DNA of 64,000 nucleotides from Pseudoxanthomonas indica (GCF_900167565.1 NZ_FUZV01000001.1:2251841-2315840), one strand, 5' to 3'; counted from the first letter of the stretch, positions 43,293 to 54,415 are shown. Translations and numbers: made by a program. Notes: generated by a model from the letters alone, not told the origin.

Positions 43293-44972
43293 ATGAAACT
43301 GGGGTGGTGGGGAGTTCTGCTGGGGATGGCACTGATGCAGCCGGTGGTGGCGCAGGAAAGCGGCATCACGCGCATCGATCGCATCCTGCCCGCAACCGCG
43401 GCACAGCAGTCGAGTCAAAAGGCCGGGCTGTTCTCCGAGCGCAGGTTCCAGGAACCGTCGGCCACCGCCGCCGATGTCCGGGTGCTGGGCAATGGCGAAT
43501 GGCGGGTGCTGCCGCGCGCCGGGATGGAGGCGCCGCTGCTGCTGGTCTACCACCCGTACAGCGCGCGCGTGACCGTGCTGGATCGACCTGGCGGCAAACC
43601 GATCAGCCAGAGCGTCTTCGATCGCAACCTGGATCCCAGCTACTCGCGCCACGCCCTGGTATTCCCCCTGCGGAGCGAGGGCCAGCCCATCTACGTCAAG
43701 GTGGAAGACGCGCGTTACCCGCTGCATGTGGCCGTGGCGTCACGCTCCGCGCATGCGGTGGCGGATCTGGCGCATACGCGCGCCCTGATGGCCTCGGTCG
43801 GCGTGATCCTGGGCGTGGCCCTGACCGTGCTGTTGTTCTGGGCCATGCTGCGTGATCGCGTCTATCTGCTGTACGCCGGCAGCATGCTGCTGGAACTGCT
43901 GTACATCCTGTGCAGCTACGGCGAGGCCTATGCCACGCCCGGCCTGCGCGCTTTTAGCATCCTGGGCGCACCGGGGCTGTGGACCATCGCCACCCTGGCC
44001 ACCATCCTCACCACCCGCCTGATGATCGAATACGCCGATCTGCGCGCGCGGGTGCCGCGCGTGACGCGTGTGCTCAGCTGGGTCGGCATCTACGCGCCCG
44101 CCGTGGCGCTGGCGGCCTTGGCCCTGCCCTGGCCGGCACGCAAGGAATGGTTTCCCGACGTGGGCAACGTGCTGTTCCTGCTCAGCCACCTGTTTGGCCT
44201 GCTGGCGCTGTGCCTGGCCTGGCGGCGTGGCAGCCGGCATGCGGCGTACTTCCTTGCCGCATGGGTGCCGCTGGTGGCGTTCGGCACGTTCCGCGCCGCG
44301 CAGATCAGCTTGGGCGTGCCGGTCGAGAACTGGGTCGACTACGGCTACCCGATCGTGCTGGCCTTCGCCGCCGTGGTGATGGCGCTGGGCCTGGCCGATC
44401 GCATGCTCACCTTCCGCCGCGAACGCGACACCGCCAAGGAGCACGCCGAGCGCGACGGCCTGACCGGCGTGCTCAATCGCAACGCGATCGAGTACCGGCT
44501 GGACTGGGCGATTCTGGAACGCCGGCGCGAGCACATCCCGCTGTCGGTGGTCTTCATCGACCTGGACTTCTTCAAGCAGATCAATGACCGCCACGGCCAC
44601 GCCCTGGGCGATCACTGCCTGCGTGCGGTGACCCGGGTGATCAGCGAAGAGTTCCAGTACGGCGACCAGCTGGGCCGGATGGGCGGCGAAGAATTCGTGC
44701 TGGTGCTGACCAGCGTGGATGGCGCGGCCGCGGCACGCATCGCCGAACGCGTGCGCGGCAAGATTGAGCGCCACTGCGCGGTGGTCGACGACATCAGCGT
44801 CGGCGTGACTGCCAGCCTGGGCGTGGCCGAATGCACCGCCCAGGACACCGTGGCCAGCCTGATTAAGCGTGCCGATGAAGCCATGTACCGCGCCAAGCGC
44901 GCCGGTGGCAACCGCGTGCGCCTGGAGGAAGCCCTGAGCGCGGCGCCGGCCGACTCCGCACCGGCGCACTAG
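43293..44972 (+). CDS. Membrane diguanylate cyclase with 7TMR-DISM sensor
   Basis: Predicted to make cyclic di-GMP. 559 residues: signal peptide (GVLLGMALMQPVVA), a periplasmic 7TMR-DISM-type beta domain (about 25-165), seven membrane helices (about 170-380), and a GGDEF domain with DGLTGVLNRNAIEYRL, FIDLDFFKQIND and active-site GGEEF at 464-468. The inhibitory RxxD site is missing (QYGD in that place), so product feedback may be lost. GGGAG lies 6 bases before the ATG. The ligand of the periplasmic part is unknown; such domains often bind carbohydrates. Confidence 0.92.
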   Translation: MKLGWWGVLLGMALMQPVVAQESGITRIDRILPATAAQQSSQKAGLFSERRFQEPSATAADVRVLGNGEWRVLPRAGMEAPLLLVYHPYSARVTVLDRPGGKPISQSVFDRNLDPSYSRHALVFPLRSEGQPIYVKVEDARYPLHVAVASRSAHAVADLAHTRALMASVGVILGVALTVLLFWAMLRDRVYLLYAGSMLLELLYILCSYGEAYATPGLRAFSILGAPGLWTIATLATILTTRLMIEYADLRARVPRVTRVLSWVGIYAPAVALAALALPWPARKEWFPDVGNVLFLLSHLFGLLALCLAWRRGSRHAAYFLAAWVPLVAFGTFRAAQISLGVPVENWVDYGYPIVLAFAAVVMALGLADRMLTFRRERDTAKEHAERDGLTGVLNRNAIEYRLDWAILERRREHIPLSVVFIDLDFFKQINDRHGHALGDHCLRAVTRVISEEFQYGDQLGRMGGEEFVLVLTSVDGAAAARIAERVRGKIERHCAVVDDISVGVTASLGVAECTAQDTVASLIKRADEAMYRAKRAGGNRVRLEEALSAAPADSAPAH

Positions 44973-44984
44973 CAGCTTGCGCGC

Positions 44985-46267
44985 CTATCGCCCGTATGCG
45001 CGCGGCAAGGATCCTTCCGCTCGCAGATAACGTTCGCGCAACTCGGTCTGGCGCGAACGCATCGGCACCGCCTTGCCGCCCAGCCACAGTTGCTGCGCGG
45101 TGTTGATCACGTCCAGCGGATCGCCCGTCCACAGCACCAGGTCGGCCTGCTTGCCCGGCGCAATCGTGCCAATCCGGTCGTCCACCCCAAACGCCTGCGC
45201 CGGTACCCGGGTCATCGCCGCCAGGCCCTTTTCCCAGGGCAGGCCATTGGCCACCGCATTGCCGGCATGCTGGCGCAACTTGCGCGCGTTGTGCGAGGCA
45301 TCGCCGGACTGGCTGAAGCCGACACTGACGCCGGCCGCATCCAGGCGCGCGGCGTTTTCCAGGGTGGCGCCAATCTGATCGAAATCGGCCGGCAGATCCG
45401 CCAGGCCATCGACGAACACCGGCACCTTGGCCTGTGCCAGGGCCGCGCCCAGTTTCCAGGCTTCGGCGCCGCCGCTGATCGCGACGCGCACGTTCTCCTT
45501 CTGCGCCCAACGCAGCAACTGGCGGATGTCGGCGGCTCGATTGACGTTGACCACGATGCGGCCCTGTCCGGCCAGAAAGCGCGCCAGCACCGCGCGACCG
45601 GCCGGTGTCAGCAGCGCGTGTGGCGAATCGGACGGCACCCGGCCGCGGGCTTCGGCGACCAGCTGATCCAGCAGCATCCATTGCGCCGCACGCGACTTGC
45701 CACTCAATTCCGAGGCGCCACTGCCCAGGCGCACGAACAAGGCGCGCGGACCGATGGGATCGGCACTGCCATCCAACCGCAGGATGCCGCCCTGACCGGC
45801 CACGAACGATCCGCCGGTGGATGCGCCGAGCAGGGTGTAGCCATAGCCTTCCACCCGCGCGACCGGAATCAACACCGAGTCCGGGTTGTACGCCAGGGTG
45901 ACGTCGAACTCCGGCCGCACCGGTTGCAGGGTGGACAGCGACACCGAACTGTCGTCGGTCGCCGATTCGCCCGAGACTTCTTCCACGCCGATTTCGGTGA
46001 TGCCGGCAAAGAACGCCGGGGTCAGCGGCTTGCCCTGCGCATCGACGGTCTCCACGCCGGCCGGCGCGGACAGGCCGCTGCCGACCGCCTGGATGACGCC
46101 GTTGCGTACCAGCACATCGCTGTTGCGCAGGGTTCCCTGGCCGCCGGCGGTATGCACGGTGGCGTTGCGGATCAGTATGTTCTGAGCCAGCACCGGGGCG
46201 GTGGCGAACAGCGCGGCGGCCAGCAGGCCAAGACGCAGGTGACGACGCATGCGCAGTGAGGTGGCGA

Positions 46268-46271
<4 letters not shown>
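44985..46271 (-). CDS. Exported amidohydrolase-like protein, probably catalytically dead
   Basis: 428 residues with a signal peptide (LRLGLLAAALFATAPVLA). The overall amidohydrolase plan is present: NILIRNATVHTAGG at the start and RIGTIAPGKQADLVLWTGDPLD at the end. It aligns with the upstream gene, but every metal-ligand position I can compare is changed: HSH is replaced at TPAFFAGITE, VHIHC became VNVNR, FHHGVEAYKLA became ISGGAEAWKLG, and HSD became FSQSGD. It overlaps the upstream gene by 4 bp (ATGA). Likely a non-catalytic partner of the active paralogue. Confidence 0.85.
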
Positions 46272-47695
<1,424 letters not shown>

Positions 47696-47844
47696 GGATT
47701 CCCCGGAAAACAAGGTGACAGGGGAGCGAAGCTAGCCGCGCATGCGGCATTTGCCAAGTGCATGGCGATGCCCGGGCGGCGCGGGCACATGCCGGCAAAT
47801 GTGATGTGAAGCTATATTGCGCTTCCCGTCGCTCGCGGTTCTCC

Positions 47845-48555
47845 ATGCCAGCCCGTCAGCCTTCGCCTTCGCCACCGGCGGGTACCGTCACCGCCTCGCA
47901 GCCTGATCCCGCGCCACGCATCCTGGTGGCCGTGGACAAGCCGCTGATCCGCCATGGCCTGATCCGCGTGATCGAAGCGATGCAGCTGCAAGCGCAGCTG
48001 CAGACATCGGACAACGTACACAGCACGCGCGAGTTGTTGCAGGACCCGGGCTGCACGATCCTGCTCATTGATGCCGCCCAGGCCGCAGCGCTGGGCGAGA
48101 CCGGCCTGGCGGGCGTGGCCCGTTGCCGCATCCTGCTGGTGACTGCGCGCGAGCATGCCGGCGAGCGTGCGTTGACCGGGCAAGCGCAGGCCTGCGGCAT
48201 GCTGCGCGAAGCCGAGATGCAGGCCACCATGGAAGCCCTGCTGCGCACCCTGGACCGCTGCAGCGTGCAGGTGGCGCAGCCCGATTGCTGTGGCCTCTGC
48301 CTGGCCCGGCAGACCTGGCAACCCGCGCCGCTGCCGTTGTCACCGCGCGAGCGCCAGGTGTTCCTGTCCATTGGCGCCGGCCGGGGCCCGCGCGAGATTG
48401 CCGCCGAGCTGCAGATCTCGGTCAAGACCGTGGAAAGCCACCGCGAGAAGATCAAGCACAAGCTGTTGCTGGACAGCGGCGATGCGCTGCTGCATGCGGC
48501 GGTGCGTTGGCGCGACGGCTATGGATTACATGAAGTCGAATCCGCCTCAGGCTGA
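47845..48555 (+). CDS. LuxR-type regulator with degenerate receiver domain
   Basis: 236 residues. The first about 120 resemble a response-regulator receiver, but the acidic pair is weak (ILVAVDKPLIRHGLIRVIE, normally DDHPLVREGL); an Asp remains at TILLIDAA. A Cys-rich linker (QPDCCGLCLARQ) leads to a LuxR/NarL HTH: LSPRERQVFLSIGAGRGPREIAAELQISVKTVESHREKIKHKL. No sensor kinase is beside it, so it may be phosphorylation-independent. Its 3' end overlaps the opposite GGDEF-EAL gene by 9 bp. Confidence 0.85.
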   Translation: MPARQPSPSPPAGTVTASQPDPAPRILVAVDKPLIRHGLIRVIEAMQLQAQLQTSDNVHSTRELLQDPGCTILLIDAAQAAALGETGLAGVARCRILLVTAREHAGERALTGQAQACGMLREAEMQATMEALLRTLDRCSVQVAQPDCCGLCLARQTWQPAPLPLSPRERQVFLSIGAGRGPREIAAELQISVKTVESHREKIKHKLLLDSGDALLHAAVRWRDGYGLHEVESASG

Positions 48556-50439
48556 GGCAGGCGCGCGCAACCAGCGGGCCATGAACTGGTCGGCCGGCAA
48601 CGCCGCATCGAAGTGGAAGCCCTGCGCAAAGCGGCAGCCCAGCTCCAACAACGTCGCCGCCTGCGCAGGCGATTCCACGCCCTCGGCGATCAAGTCCAGC
48701 TCCAGGCTGCGCGCCATCGCGATGGTCGCCACCACGATGGCGTAGTCATTGCGGTGCTCCAGCATGCTGCGCACGAAGGCGCGATCCAGCTTGAGCCGAT
48801 CCAGCGGAAACCCCTTCAGATGCGCCAGCGACGAGTAGCCGACGCCAAAATCGTCCAGCGACAGCGAGAATCCGGCAGTCTTCAACTGCCGCAGGGTCGC
48901 CATCGAGGTTTCCGGATCCGCCATCAAGCCGCTTTCGGTGAGCTCGAGATCAAAGCGATGCGGCTGCAGGCCGGCCTGGCGCACCTGGGTGATCAAGCGT
49001 GCGGCGAGTTCGGCATCATCGAACTGGCGCGGTGACAGGTTGATCGCCAACCGTCCCGGCAGGCGCAGGCCCAATGCATCCCACGCGCGCAGGCGATGGC
49101 AGGCGGTCTTGACCACCCACTGACCGAGCGGCCCGATCAGGCCGCGGTGTTCGGCCAGCGGAATGAATTCATCGGGACTGACCTGTCCGAGCACGGCGTC
49201 GTTCCAGCGCAGCAGGGCCTCGGCACCGAGCAGGCGACCATCGGCCAGGCTGACCTGTGGCTGGTAGTACAGCGACAGGCTGCCGTCGCGCAGCGCATGT
49301 TCCAGCCGGTCGGCCATCTGCACGCGGCGGACCAGCCGCGTGCTCATCTCCGGCTGGTAGGTGCATACGCTCTGGCGTGCGCGCTTGGCCGCGTACATGG
49401 CGGTGTCCGCATTGCGCACCAGCAACTCGCTGCTGGCGCCATCGCCGGGATACACAGACACGCCAATGCTGGCCTTCAAACTCAAGACGTTCCCGCCCAT
49501 CGTCATCGGCCTGGCCACCGCCTCGGCCAGGCGCAGGGCGATGGCGCGCGCCGAGGCCGCATCGGCGCCGGCCGCCAGCACCACGAATTCATCGCCGCCC
49601 AGCCGCGCCACCAGTTCGTCCTGGCGCAGGTGATCGCGCAGGCGCCTCCCGAGTTCCACCAGCACCGCATCGCCCATGCTGTGGCCCTTGGTGTCATTGA
49701 TGTCCTTGAACTCGTCCAGATCGATGAACAACACCGAGAACACCCGCCCGCTGGAGGCCGCATCGGCGATCTGCCGTTCCAGGTTGGCGTAGAAATTGGC
49801 GCGGTTCGGCAGGCCGGTCAGATCGTCGTACAGGGCCAGCTGCTCGATGCGCGAGAGCTGCGACATCTGCAGGGCCTGGCTTTCGCGCAGCGACTGGTTG
49901 GTCTGTGACAGCGCCTTGCGATCGGCGCTGACGTAGGCATTCATCGCCAGGCTGATATCGAACAACAGGCGTTTGACCGTGGCGCGGATGGCCTCGGAGA
50001 AGAAGCGTGGATCGTGCTCCAGCAACGGGTCCAGTGAGTCCATCACCACCCCCAGCAGCTTGCTACAGGCGGCCAGGTACCAGTGTGGTTCCAGGCCTAT
50101 CTGATGGTGGACCGTGCCGATGCGCAGGCGGTTCTCGACATACGTGGCGTCGATCGGCGCGCAGAACAGTTCAGCCGCATAGCGCTGCTGGGCCTTGCGC
50201 AGGCGTTGCAGCTGCTGCCAGTCGTGCAGGTAGGCGCCGGTCTCGGCGAAGGCGCCCACATGCGCGTAGAAGCGATCGATGCTGTCGGCATGGGCACCCT
50301 GCACGACGTCCCATAGCTGGGCCAGGCGGCTGGCGTCCTCTTCTCCCAGTTCGAAGAAGGCCAGGCGCTGCTGCAGGTCTTTGGCGCTGATCTCGGCGTC
50401 CGTGCGCGGCATGCGCGGACTAGGCGGTTGGAGGTCCAT
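48547..50439 (-). CDS. Globin-coupled GGDEF-EAL protein (haem-based sensor)
   Basis: 630 residues controlling cyclic di-GMP in response to O2 or another gas. The N-terminal globin sensor has the proximal His at about H111 in RIGTVHHQIGLEPHWY. The GGDEF domain has active-site GGDEF at 281-285, with RQDE in place of the RxxD inhibitory site. The EAL domain has EAL at 407-409 and LDDFGVGYSSL, so both activities could be present. The start is uncertain: Met at 50439 or 50415. No membrane segments. Overlaps the luxR-type gene by 9 bp at the 3' end. Confidence 0.92.
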   Translation of the reverse strand: MDLQPPSPRMPRTDAEISAKDLQQRLAFFELGEEDASRLAQLWDVVQGAHADSIDRFYAHVGAFAETGAYLHDWQQLQRLRKAQQRYAAELFCAPIDATYVENRLRIGTVHHQIGLEPHWYLAACSKLLGVVMDSLDPLLEHDPRFFSEAIRATVKRLLFDISLAMNAYVSADRKALSQTNQSLRESQALQMSQLSRIEQLALYDDLTGLPNRANFYANLERQIADAASSGRVFSVLFIDLDEFKDINDTKGHSMGDAVLVELGRRLRDHLRQDELVARLGGDEFVVLAAGADAASARAIALRLAEAVARPMTMGGNVLSLKASIGVSVYPGDGASSELLVRNADTAMYAAKRARQSVCTYQPEMSTRLVRRVQMADRLEHALRDGSLSLYYQPQVSLADGRLLGAEALLRWNDAVLGQVSPDEFIPLAEHRGLIGPLGQWVVKTACHRLRAWDALGLRLPGRLAINLSPRQFDDAELAARLITQVRQAGLQPHRFDLELTESGLMADPETSMATLRQLKTAGFSLSLDDFGVGYSSLAHLKGFPLDRLKLDRAFVRSMLEHRNDYAIVVATIAMARSLELDLIAEGVESPAQAATLLELGCRFAQGFHFDAALPADQFMARWLRAPASA

Positions 50440-50623
50440 GCGGCGAGCGGAATGGGCGCGTCCGCGCCCGCCGGGGAGCGGAGACCCCCCTTCCAACGGA
50501 GCGTAATCCAGCGTGTCCACGGCTCGCCATCGGTGAAACCCCGATGGCGCAGGGCGCGCCTGGCTGCCAGGGCCGTGGCGAGTTTGCTAACGTGGCCCAC
50601 GACAACGACAAGAGCACGCCGCC

Positions 50624-51400
50624 GTGAAAGACAAATCCGAAATCGTCGACAACTGGTTGCCGCGCTATACCGGCGTGCCCCTGGATCAGTTTGGCGAACA
50701 CGTGCTGCTGACCAATTTCGGTGGCTACCTGCATACGTTCTCGCAGCTCACCGGTGCGCCCATCGTCGGCCTGGATCGGCCGATGGCCAGCGCAACCGCC
50801 GACGGCATCACCCTGATCAACTTCGGCATGGGCAGCCCCAATGCCGCCACCATGATGGATCTGCTTTCGGCGATCATGCCCAAGGCCGTGCTGTTCCTGG
50901 GCAAGTGTGGCGGCTTGAAGCGCAAGAACCAGCTGGGCGACCTGGTGCTGCCGATCGCCGCGATCCGCGGCGAAGGCACCAGCAACGACTACCTGCTGCC
51001 GGAAGTGCCGGCGCTGCCGGCCTTCGCGTTGCAACGCGCGGTCTCCACCACCATCCGCGATCTGGGCCTGGATTACTGGACCGGCACGGTCTACACCACC
51101 AATCGCCGCGTCTGGGAACACGACGACGCCTTCAAGGAACGCCTGCGGGTGATGCGCTGCATGGCCATCGACATGGAGACCGCGACGATCTTCGCCGCCG
51201 GTTTCGCCAACCGGATTCCCTCAGGTGCGCTGCTGCTGGTCTCGGATCAGCCGATGGTGCCGGAAGGGGTGAAGACCGAAGCCTCCGATGCCAAGGTGAG
51301 CTCGTCCTACGTGCAGAACCACATCCAGATCGGCATCGAGGCGCTCAAGCTGATCCGCCGCAACGGCAAGTCCGTGCGGCATCTGCGATTCGACGAATGA
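50624..51400 (+). CDS. amn: AMP nucleosidase
   Basis: 258 residues, phosphorylase-like fold. It would cleave AMP to adenine and ribose-5-phosphate. HVLLTNFGGYLHTF, NFGMGSPNAATMMDLLSAI, LGKCGGLKRKNQLGDLVLP and MAIDMETATIFAAGF are typical of this short AMP nucleosidase type. The GTG start at 50624 (MKDKSEIVDNWLPRYTG) gives the normal N terminus; no ATG is in place. The next gene starts 8 bp after it. Confidence 0.92.
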   Translation: MKDKSEIVDNWLPRYTGVPLDQFGEHVLLTNFGGYLHTFSQLTGAPIVGLDRPMASATADGITLINFGMGSPNAATMMDLLSAIMPKAVLFLGKCGGLKRKNQLGDLVLPIAAIRGEGTSNDYLLPEVPALPAFALQRAVSTTIRDLGLDYWTGTVYTTNRRVWEHDDAFKERLRVMRCMAIDMETATIFAAGFANRIPSGALLLVSDQPMVPEGVKTEASDAKVSSSYVQNHIQIGIEALKLIRRNGKSVRHLRFDE

Positions 51401-51408
51401 GGTGAGCC

Positions 51409-51948
51409 ATGAATGAAGCACGCGCGGTAGTCGAATTCTGGCGTGAGGCCGGCTACGACAAGTGGTTTGGCCGCAACGCCGACTTCGACCGCCAGTTCCA
51501 GCAACGCTTCCACGCCGTGCATCTATCGGCGGCGCGGCGCGAGCACGAGGACTGGGCCGAGGACGCCACCGGTGCGCTGGCCCTGGTGCTGTTGCTGGAT
51601 CAGTTTCCACGCAACTGTTTTCGCCAGTGCGCGCATTCCTACGCCACCGACGGACTGGCGCGGCACTATGCGGCACGCGCCATCGAGGCCGGCCTGGATG
51701 CGCAGGTGGAGACGTCGCTGCGGATCTTCTTCTACATGCCGTTCGAGCATTCCGAGGATCTGGCCGATCAGCAGCGCGCGCTGGAGCTGTTTGCCGCCAT
51801 CGGCGATGCCGAGTACCAGAAGTACGCGCAGCTGCATTACGACCTGATCGCGCGCTTCGGCCGTTTCCCGCACCGCAACCAGGCGTTGGGGCGGGAATCG
51901 ACGCAGGAGGAAATCGACTATCTGGCCGCCGGCGGTTTCGCCGGCTGA
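51409..51948 (+). CDS. DUF924 family protein
   Basis: 179 residues, helical tetratricopeptide-like. FWREAGYDKWFGRNADFDRQFQQRF, LVLLLDQFPRNCFR and FYMPFEHSEDLADQQRALELF are the conserved blocks of DUF924, common in proteobacteria and of unknown function. It is 8 bp after the AMP nucleosidase gene, so probably in the same mRNA. It converges on the glutaredoxin gene with a 12-bp gap. Confidence 0.92.
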   Translation: MNEARAVVEFWREAGYDKWFGRNADFDRQFQQRFHAVHLSAARREHEDWAEDATGALALVLLLDQFPRNCFRQCAHSYATDGLARHYAARAIEAGLDAQVETSLRIFFYMPFEHSEDLADQQRALELFAAIGDAEYQKYAQLHYDLIARFGRFPHRNQALGRESTQEEIDYLAAGGFAG

Positions 51949-51960
51949 CCCTGGTCGCGA

Positions 51961-52890
51961 TCAGTACTTGCTGATCGTGCCATCCACTTCATCGGCCCAG
52001 GCATTGATGCCGCCGGTGATGTTGTAGACCTGGCTGAAACCCAGCGCGCGGAATTCTTCCGCGGCCTGCTGGCTGCGGCCGCCGCTGCGGCACAGGAACG
52101 CCAGCGCGGTGTCCTTGGGCAGGGATTCCAGCACCGCACGCTCGCCGCCATCGAAGGTGCGGAACGGCAGCGAGACGCTGGCCAGGGCACGCTCGTCGGC
52201 CGGGCGCACGTCCACCAGCATCACTTCACCGGTGCGCGCCTTGGCGTCGGCTTCGGCGGCGGACAGCGTCTGCACCGGCTTGGGCGCGTTGGGGTTGTCG
52301 ATGGCCAGGCCCTTGCCGCGGAAATCATCGACCCAGTCGATGGTGATGCCGTCGGCGCGACGCGCGCTGGCCAGGTCGAACTGCACGCGGATGCCGTTGG
52401 ATTCGCTGGCGATGGCGTTGGCGTCGAACTGCGCCAACTGGAAGTTGGGCTGGAACTGGGCGTTGATGGACAGCGCCAGCGAAGCGCCGGCGCCTGCATC
52501 GGCCACTGCGCCCTTGAGCATTTCGGCGGCGGCCGGGGTGATGGTGATCGCCGGCGGCGTGCGATCCGGCGCCTGCAGGCCGAGCAGGCCGGCCAGCTCG
52601 CCGGAGTTGGTCATCTGCTCGATGATGTCGCTGCCGCCGACCAGTTCACCATCGACGTACAACTGGGGAATGGTCGGCCATTCGCCGTAGACCTTGATGC
52701 CTTCGCGGATTTCCTGGTCGGCCAGCACGTTGACGTGCGCATAGTCCACGCCCAGCGCACTGAGTGCGCCCACTGCCTTGGCCGAGAATCCGCACTGCGG
52801 CATTTCCGGCTGGCCCTTCATGAACAACACGACGCGGTTGGAGTGCAGCAGGGTTTCGATACGGGTGCGCAGGGCGGGATCGAGGGACAT
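51961..52890 (-). CDS. Fusion of monothiol glutaredoxin, HesB/IscA-like domain and rhodanese
   Basis: 309 residues in three parts. Residues 1-105 are a Grx4-type monothiol glutaredoxin with C33-G-F-S, WPTIPQLYVDGELVGGSDII. Residues about 115-200 resemble a HesB/IscA (A-type Fe-S carrier) domain (ITITPAAAEMLKGA, ending in IDWVDDFRGKGLAIDNPN) but contain no Cys, so it cannot bind a cluster as IscA does. Residues 205-309 are a rhodanese with active-site C267-R-S-G-G-R. Such a protein links glutathione, Fe-S transfer and sulfane sulfur. No partner gene adjacent. Confidence 0.92.
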   Translation of the reverse strand: MSLDPALRTRIETLLHSNRVVLFMKGQPEMPQCGFSAKAVGALSALGVDYAHVNVLADQEIREGIKVYGEWPTIPQLYVDGELVGGSDIIEQMTNSGELAGLLGLQAPDRTPPAITITPAAAEMLKGAVADAGAGASLALSINAQFQPNFQLAQFDANAIASESNGIRVQFDLASARRADGITIDWVDDFRGKGLAIDNPNAPKPVQTLSAAEADAKARTGEVMLVDVRPADERALASVSLPFRTFDGGERAVLESLPKDTALAFLCRSGGRSQQAAEEFRALGFSQVYNITGGINAWADEVDGTISKY

Positions 52891-52929
52891 GGACAGTTAC
52901 CGGGAGACGGAAAGGGAATTTTACGCCCC

Positions 52930-53748
52930 ATGGCATCATGGGACATGAGTTACGTCAGGACACTGCATCGCATCCCGCGTCGACCCGGCCTGATATTGGG
53001 CCTGTTGGCGCTGTCGCAAGTCGCGGTGGTGGCGGCGTGGTGGCACTGGGGCTGGAGGATCGGCCTGCCGTTGATGCTGGCCACGCACCTGGCCGTGGTC
53101 TGGGGCACCCTGAATCCGCGCTCGCGCCTGTTCTGCCCGGCGCTGACCCACCTGCCGACCCGGGCCCGCGAAGTCTGGCTGACCATCGACGACGGCCCCT
53201 CCGAAGACACCCGGGCGATGCTGGATCTGCTCGAGCGGCACAACGCGCGGGCCACCTTCTTCGTGGTCGGCGAACGCGCGCTGGCGCGGCCCGACCTGGT
53301 CAACGAAATCCTGCGTCGCGGCCATGGCCTGGGCAACCACAGCCTCAGCCACCCGGATCTGCGCTTCTGGCGGCTGGGCCCGCAGGCGCTGGAGCAGGAA
53401 ATCGGCCGCAACCAGTCCGTGCTCACCGCCATCACCGGGCAGACGCCGCGCTGGTATCGCTCGGTGGTGGGCATGACCAATCCCTTCGTCGGCCTGTCGC
53501 TGAAGCGCCATCATCTGGCGCGGGTCGCGTGGAGCGCACGCGGATTCGACGGCGTGGACTGCCAGCCCGACACGGTGCTGGCGCGGCTCAAGCGTTCCAT
53601 TGGACCCGGCGCCATCGTGCTGCTGCATGAAGGCGCCAGCCACGGCCACAACCTCGGGATCCTGTCGCAGTTGCTGGATTGGCTGGCGGCGCAGGGCTAT
53701 CGAACGGTCTTGCCGGAAGCCAGCAGCAGCCTCCAGGCGACGCGCTGA
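52930..53748 (+). CDS. Polysaccharide deacetylase (NodB domain), membrane-anchored
   Basis: 272 residues. Two N-terminal hydrophobic segments (GLILGLLALSQVAVVAAWW and GLPLMLATHLAVVW) anchor it, followed by a CE4 deacetylase domain with WLTIDDGPSEDT (metal Asp), GLGNHSLSHPDL (metal HxxxH) and VLLHEGASHG. Members remove N-acetyl groups from peptidoglycan, chitin or exopolysaccharide; which one is unknown. The ATG at 52930 has GGGA upstream at a long spacing; the ATG at 52945 is an alternative. Divergent from the glutaredoxin fusion gene. Confidence 0.9.
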   Translation: MASWDMSYVRTLHRIPRRPGLILGLLALSQVAVVAAWWHWGWRIGLPLMLATHLAVVWGTLNPRSRLFCPALTHLPTRAREVWLTIDDGPSEDTRAMLDLLERHNARATFFVVGERALARPDLVNEILRRGHGLGNHSLSHPDLRFWRLGPQALEQEIGRNQSVLTAITGQTPRWYRSVVGMTNPFVGLSLKRHHLARVAWSARGFDGVDCQPDTVLARLKRSIGPGAIVLLHEGASHGHNLGILSQLLDWLAAQGYRTVLPEASSSLQATR

Positions 53749-53767
53749 AAAACCGGTCGCAACAGGC

Positions 53768-54415
53768 TCAGGCGGTCGCCAGCAGCCGGCGTGCCAGCGG
53801 CAGGGCGGCGTGAGCCCAGGCTGTGTACTGCAACGCCGAAGGATGCAGGCCATCGTCGGCGAGCCAACTGGCGGCCGGGTTGCCGCGACTCAATCCGGTG
53901 ATGTCGACAAAGCCGACGCCGCGCGCCGCGCAGGCCTGCCATGCGGCCGCGTTGTAAGCATCCAGCTCGCTGGCAATCAGGCTCGCGTCGCGTTGTTCCG
54001 CGGCAGCAAACGGGGTGACGCCCCAGTCCGGAATCGACAACACCAGCACGCGGTCCGGACGATTGCCGGCAAAGCCAATCGCCCGCCACAACAGTGCGGA
54101 GAATTGCGCCTGGTATTCCTCCACGCTGCGCCCGCGGTACTGGTTGTTGACGCCAATCAGCAGGCTGACGAAATCGTGGTCGCCCAGCGGTTCCTGCGCC
54201 TGGATCGCGGCGTCCAGTTCGTCGGTGGTCCAGCCGGTGGTGGCGATGATGCGCGGATCGGCCAGCGCGATGCCTTCGCTGCGCAACAGCCGCGCAAGCT
54301 GCATCGGCCAGCGCCCCTCTTCCGCCACGGCTTCGCCAATGGTGTAGGAATCGCCTAGCGCCAGATAGCGCAGTTCGGGCAGCAGGTCGGTATGGGATGG
54401 GGGCTGTTGGCTCAT
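53768..54415 (-). CDS. SGNH/GDSL hydrolase (esterase/lipase-like)
   Basis: 215 residues. The block I motif YLALGDSYTIGEAV has the nucleophile Ser, block III is LIGVNNQYRG (Asn), and block V is DGLHPSALQY (catalytic Asp-x-x-His). No signal peptide is clear. Substrate unknown: esterase, thioesterase or lipase of the family. Start at 54415 (MSQQPPS); in-frame ATGs upstream (54439, 54514) would reach the terminator of the aminotransferase. Confidence 0.87.
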   Translation of the reverse strand: MSQQPPSHTDLLPELRYLALGDSYTIGEAVAEEGRWPMQLARLLRSEGIALADPRIIATTGWTTDELDAAIQAQEPLGDHDFVSLLIGVNNQYRGRSVEEYQAQFSALLWRAIGFAGNRPDRVLVLSIPDWGVTPFAAAEQRDASLIASELDAYNAAAWQACAARGVGFVDITGLSRGNPAASWLADDGLHPSALQYTAWAHAALPLARRLLATA

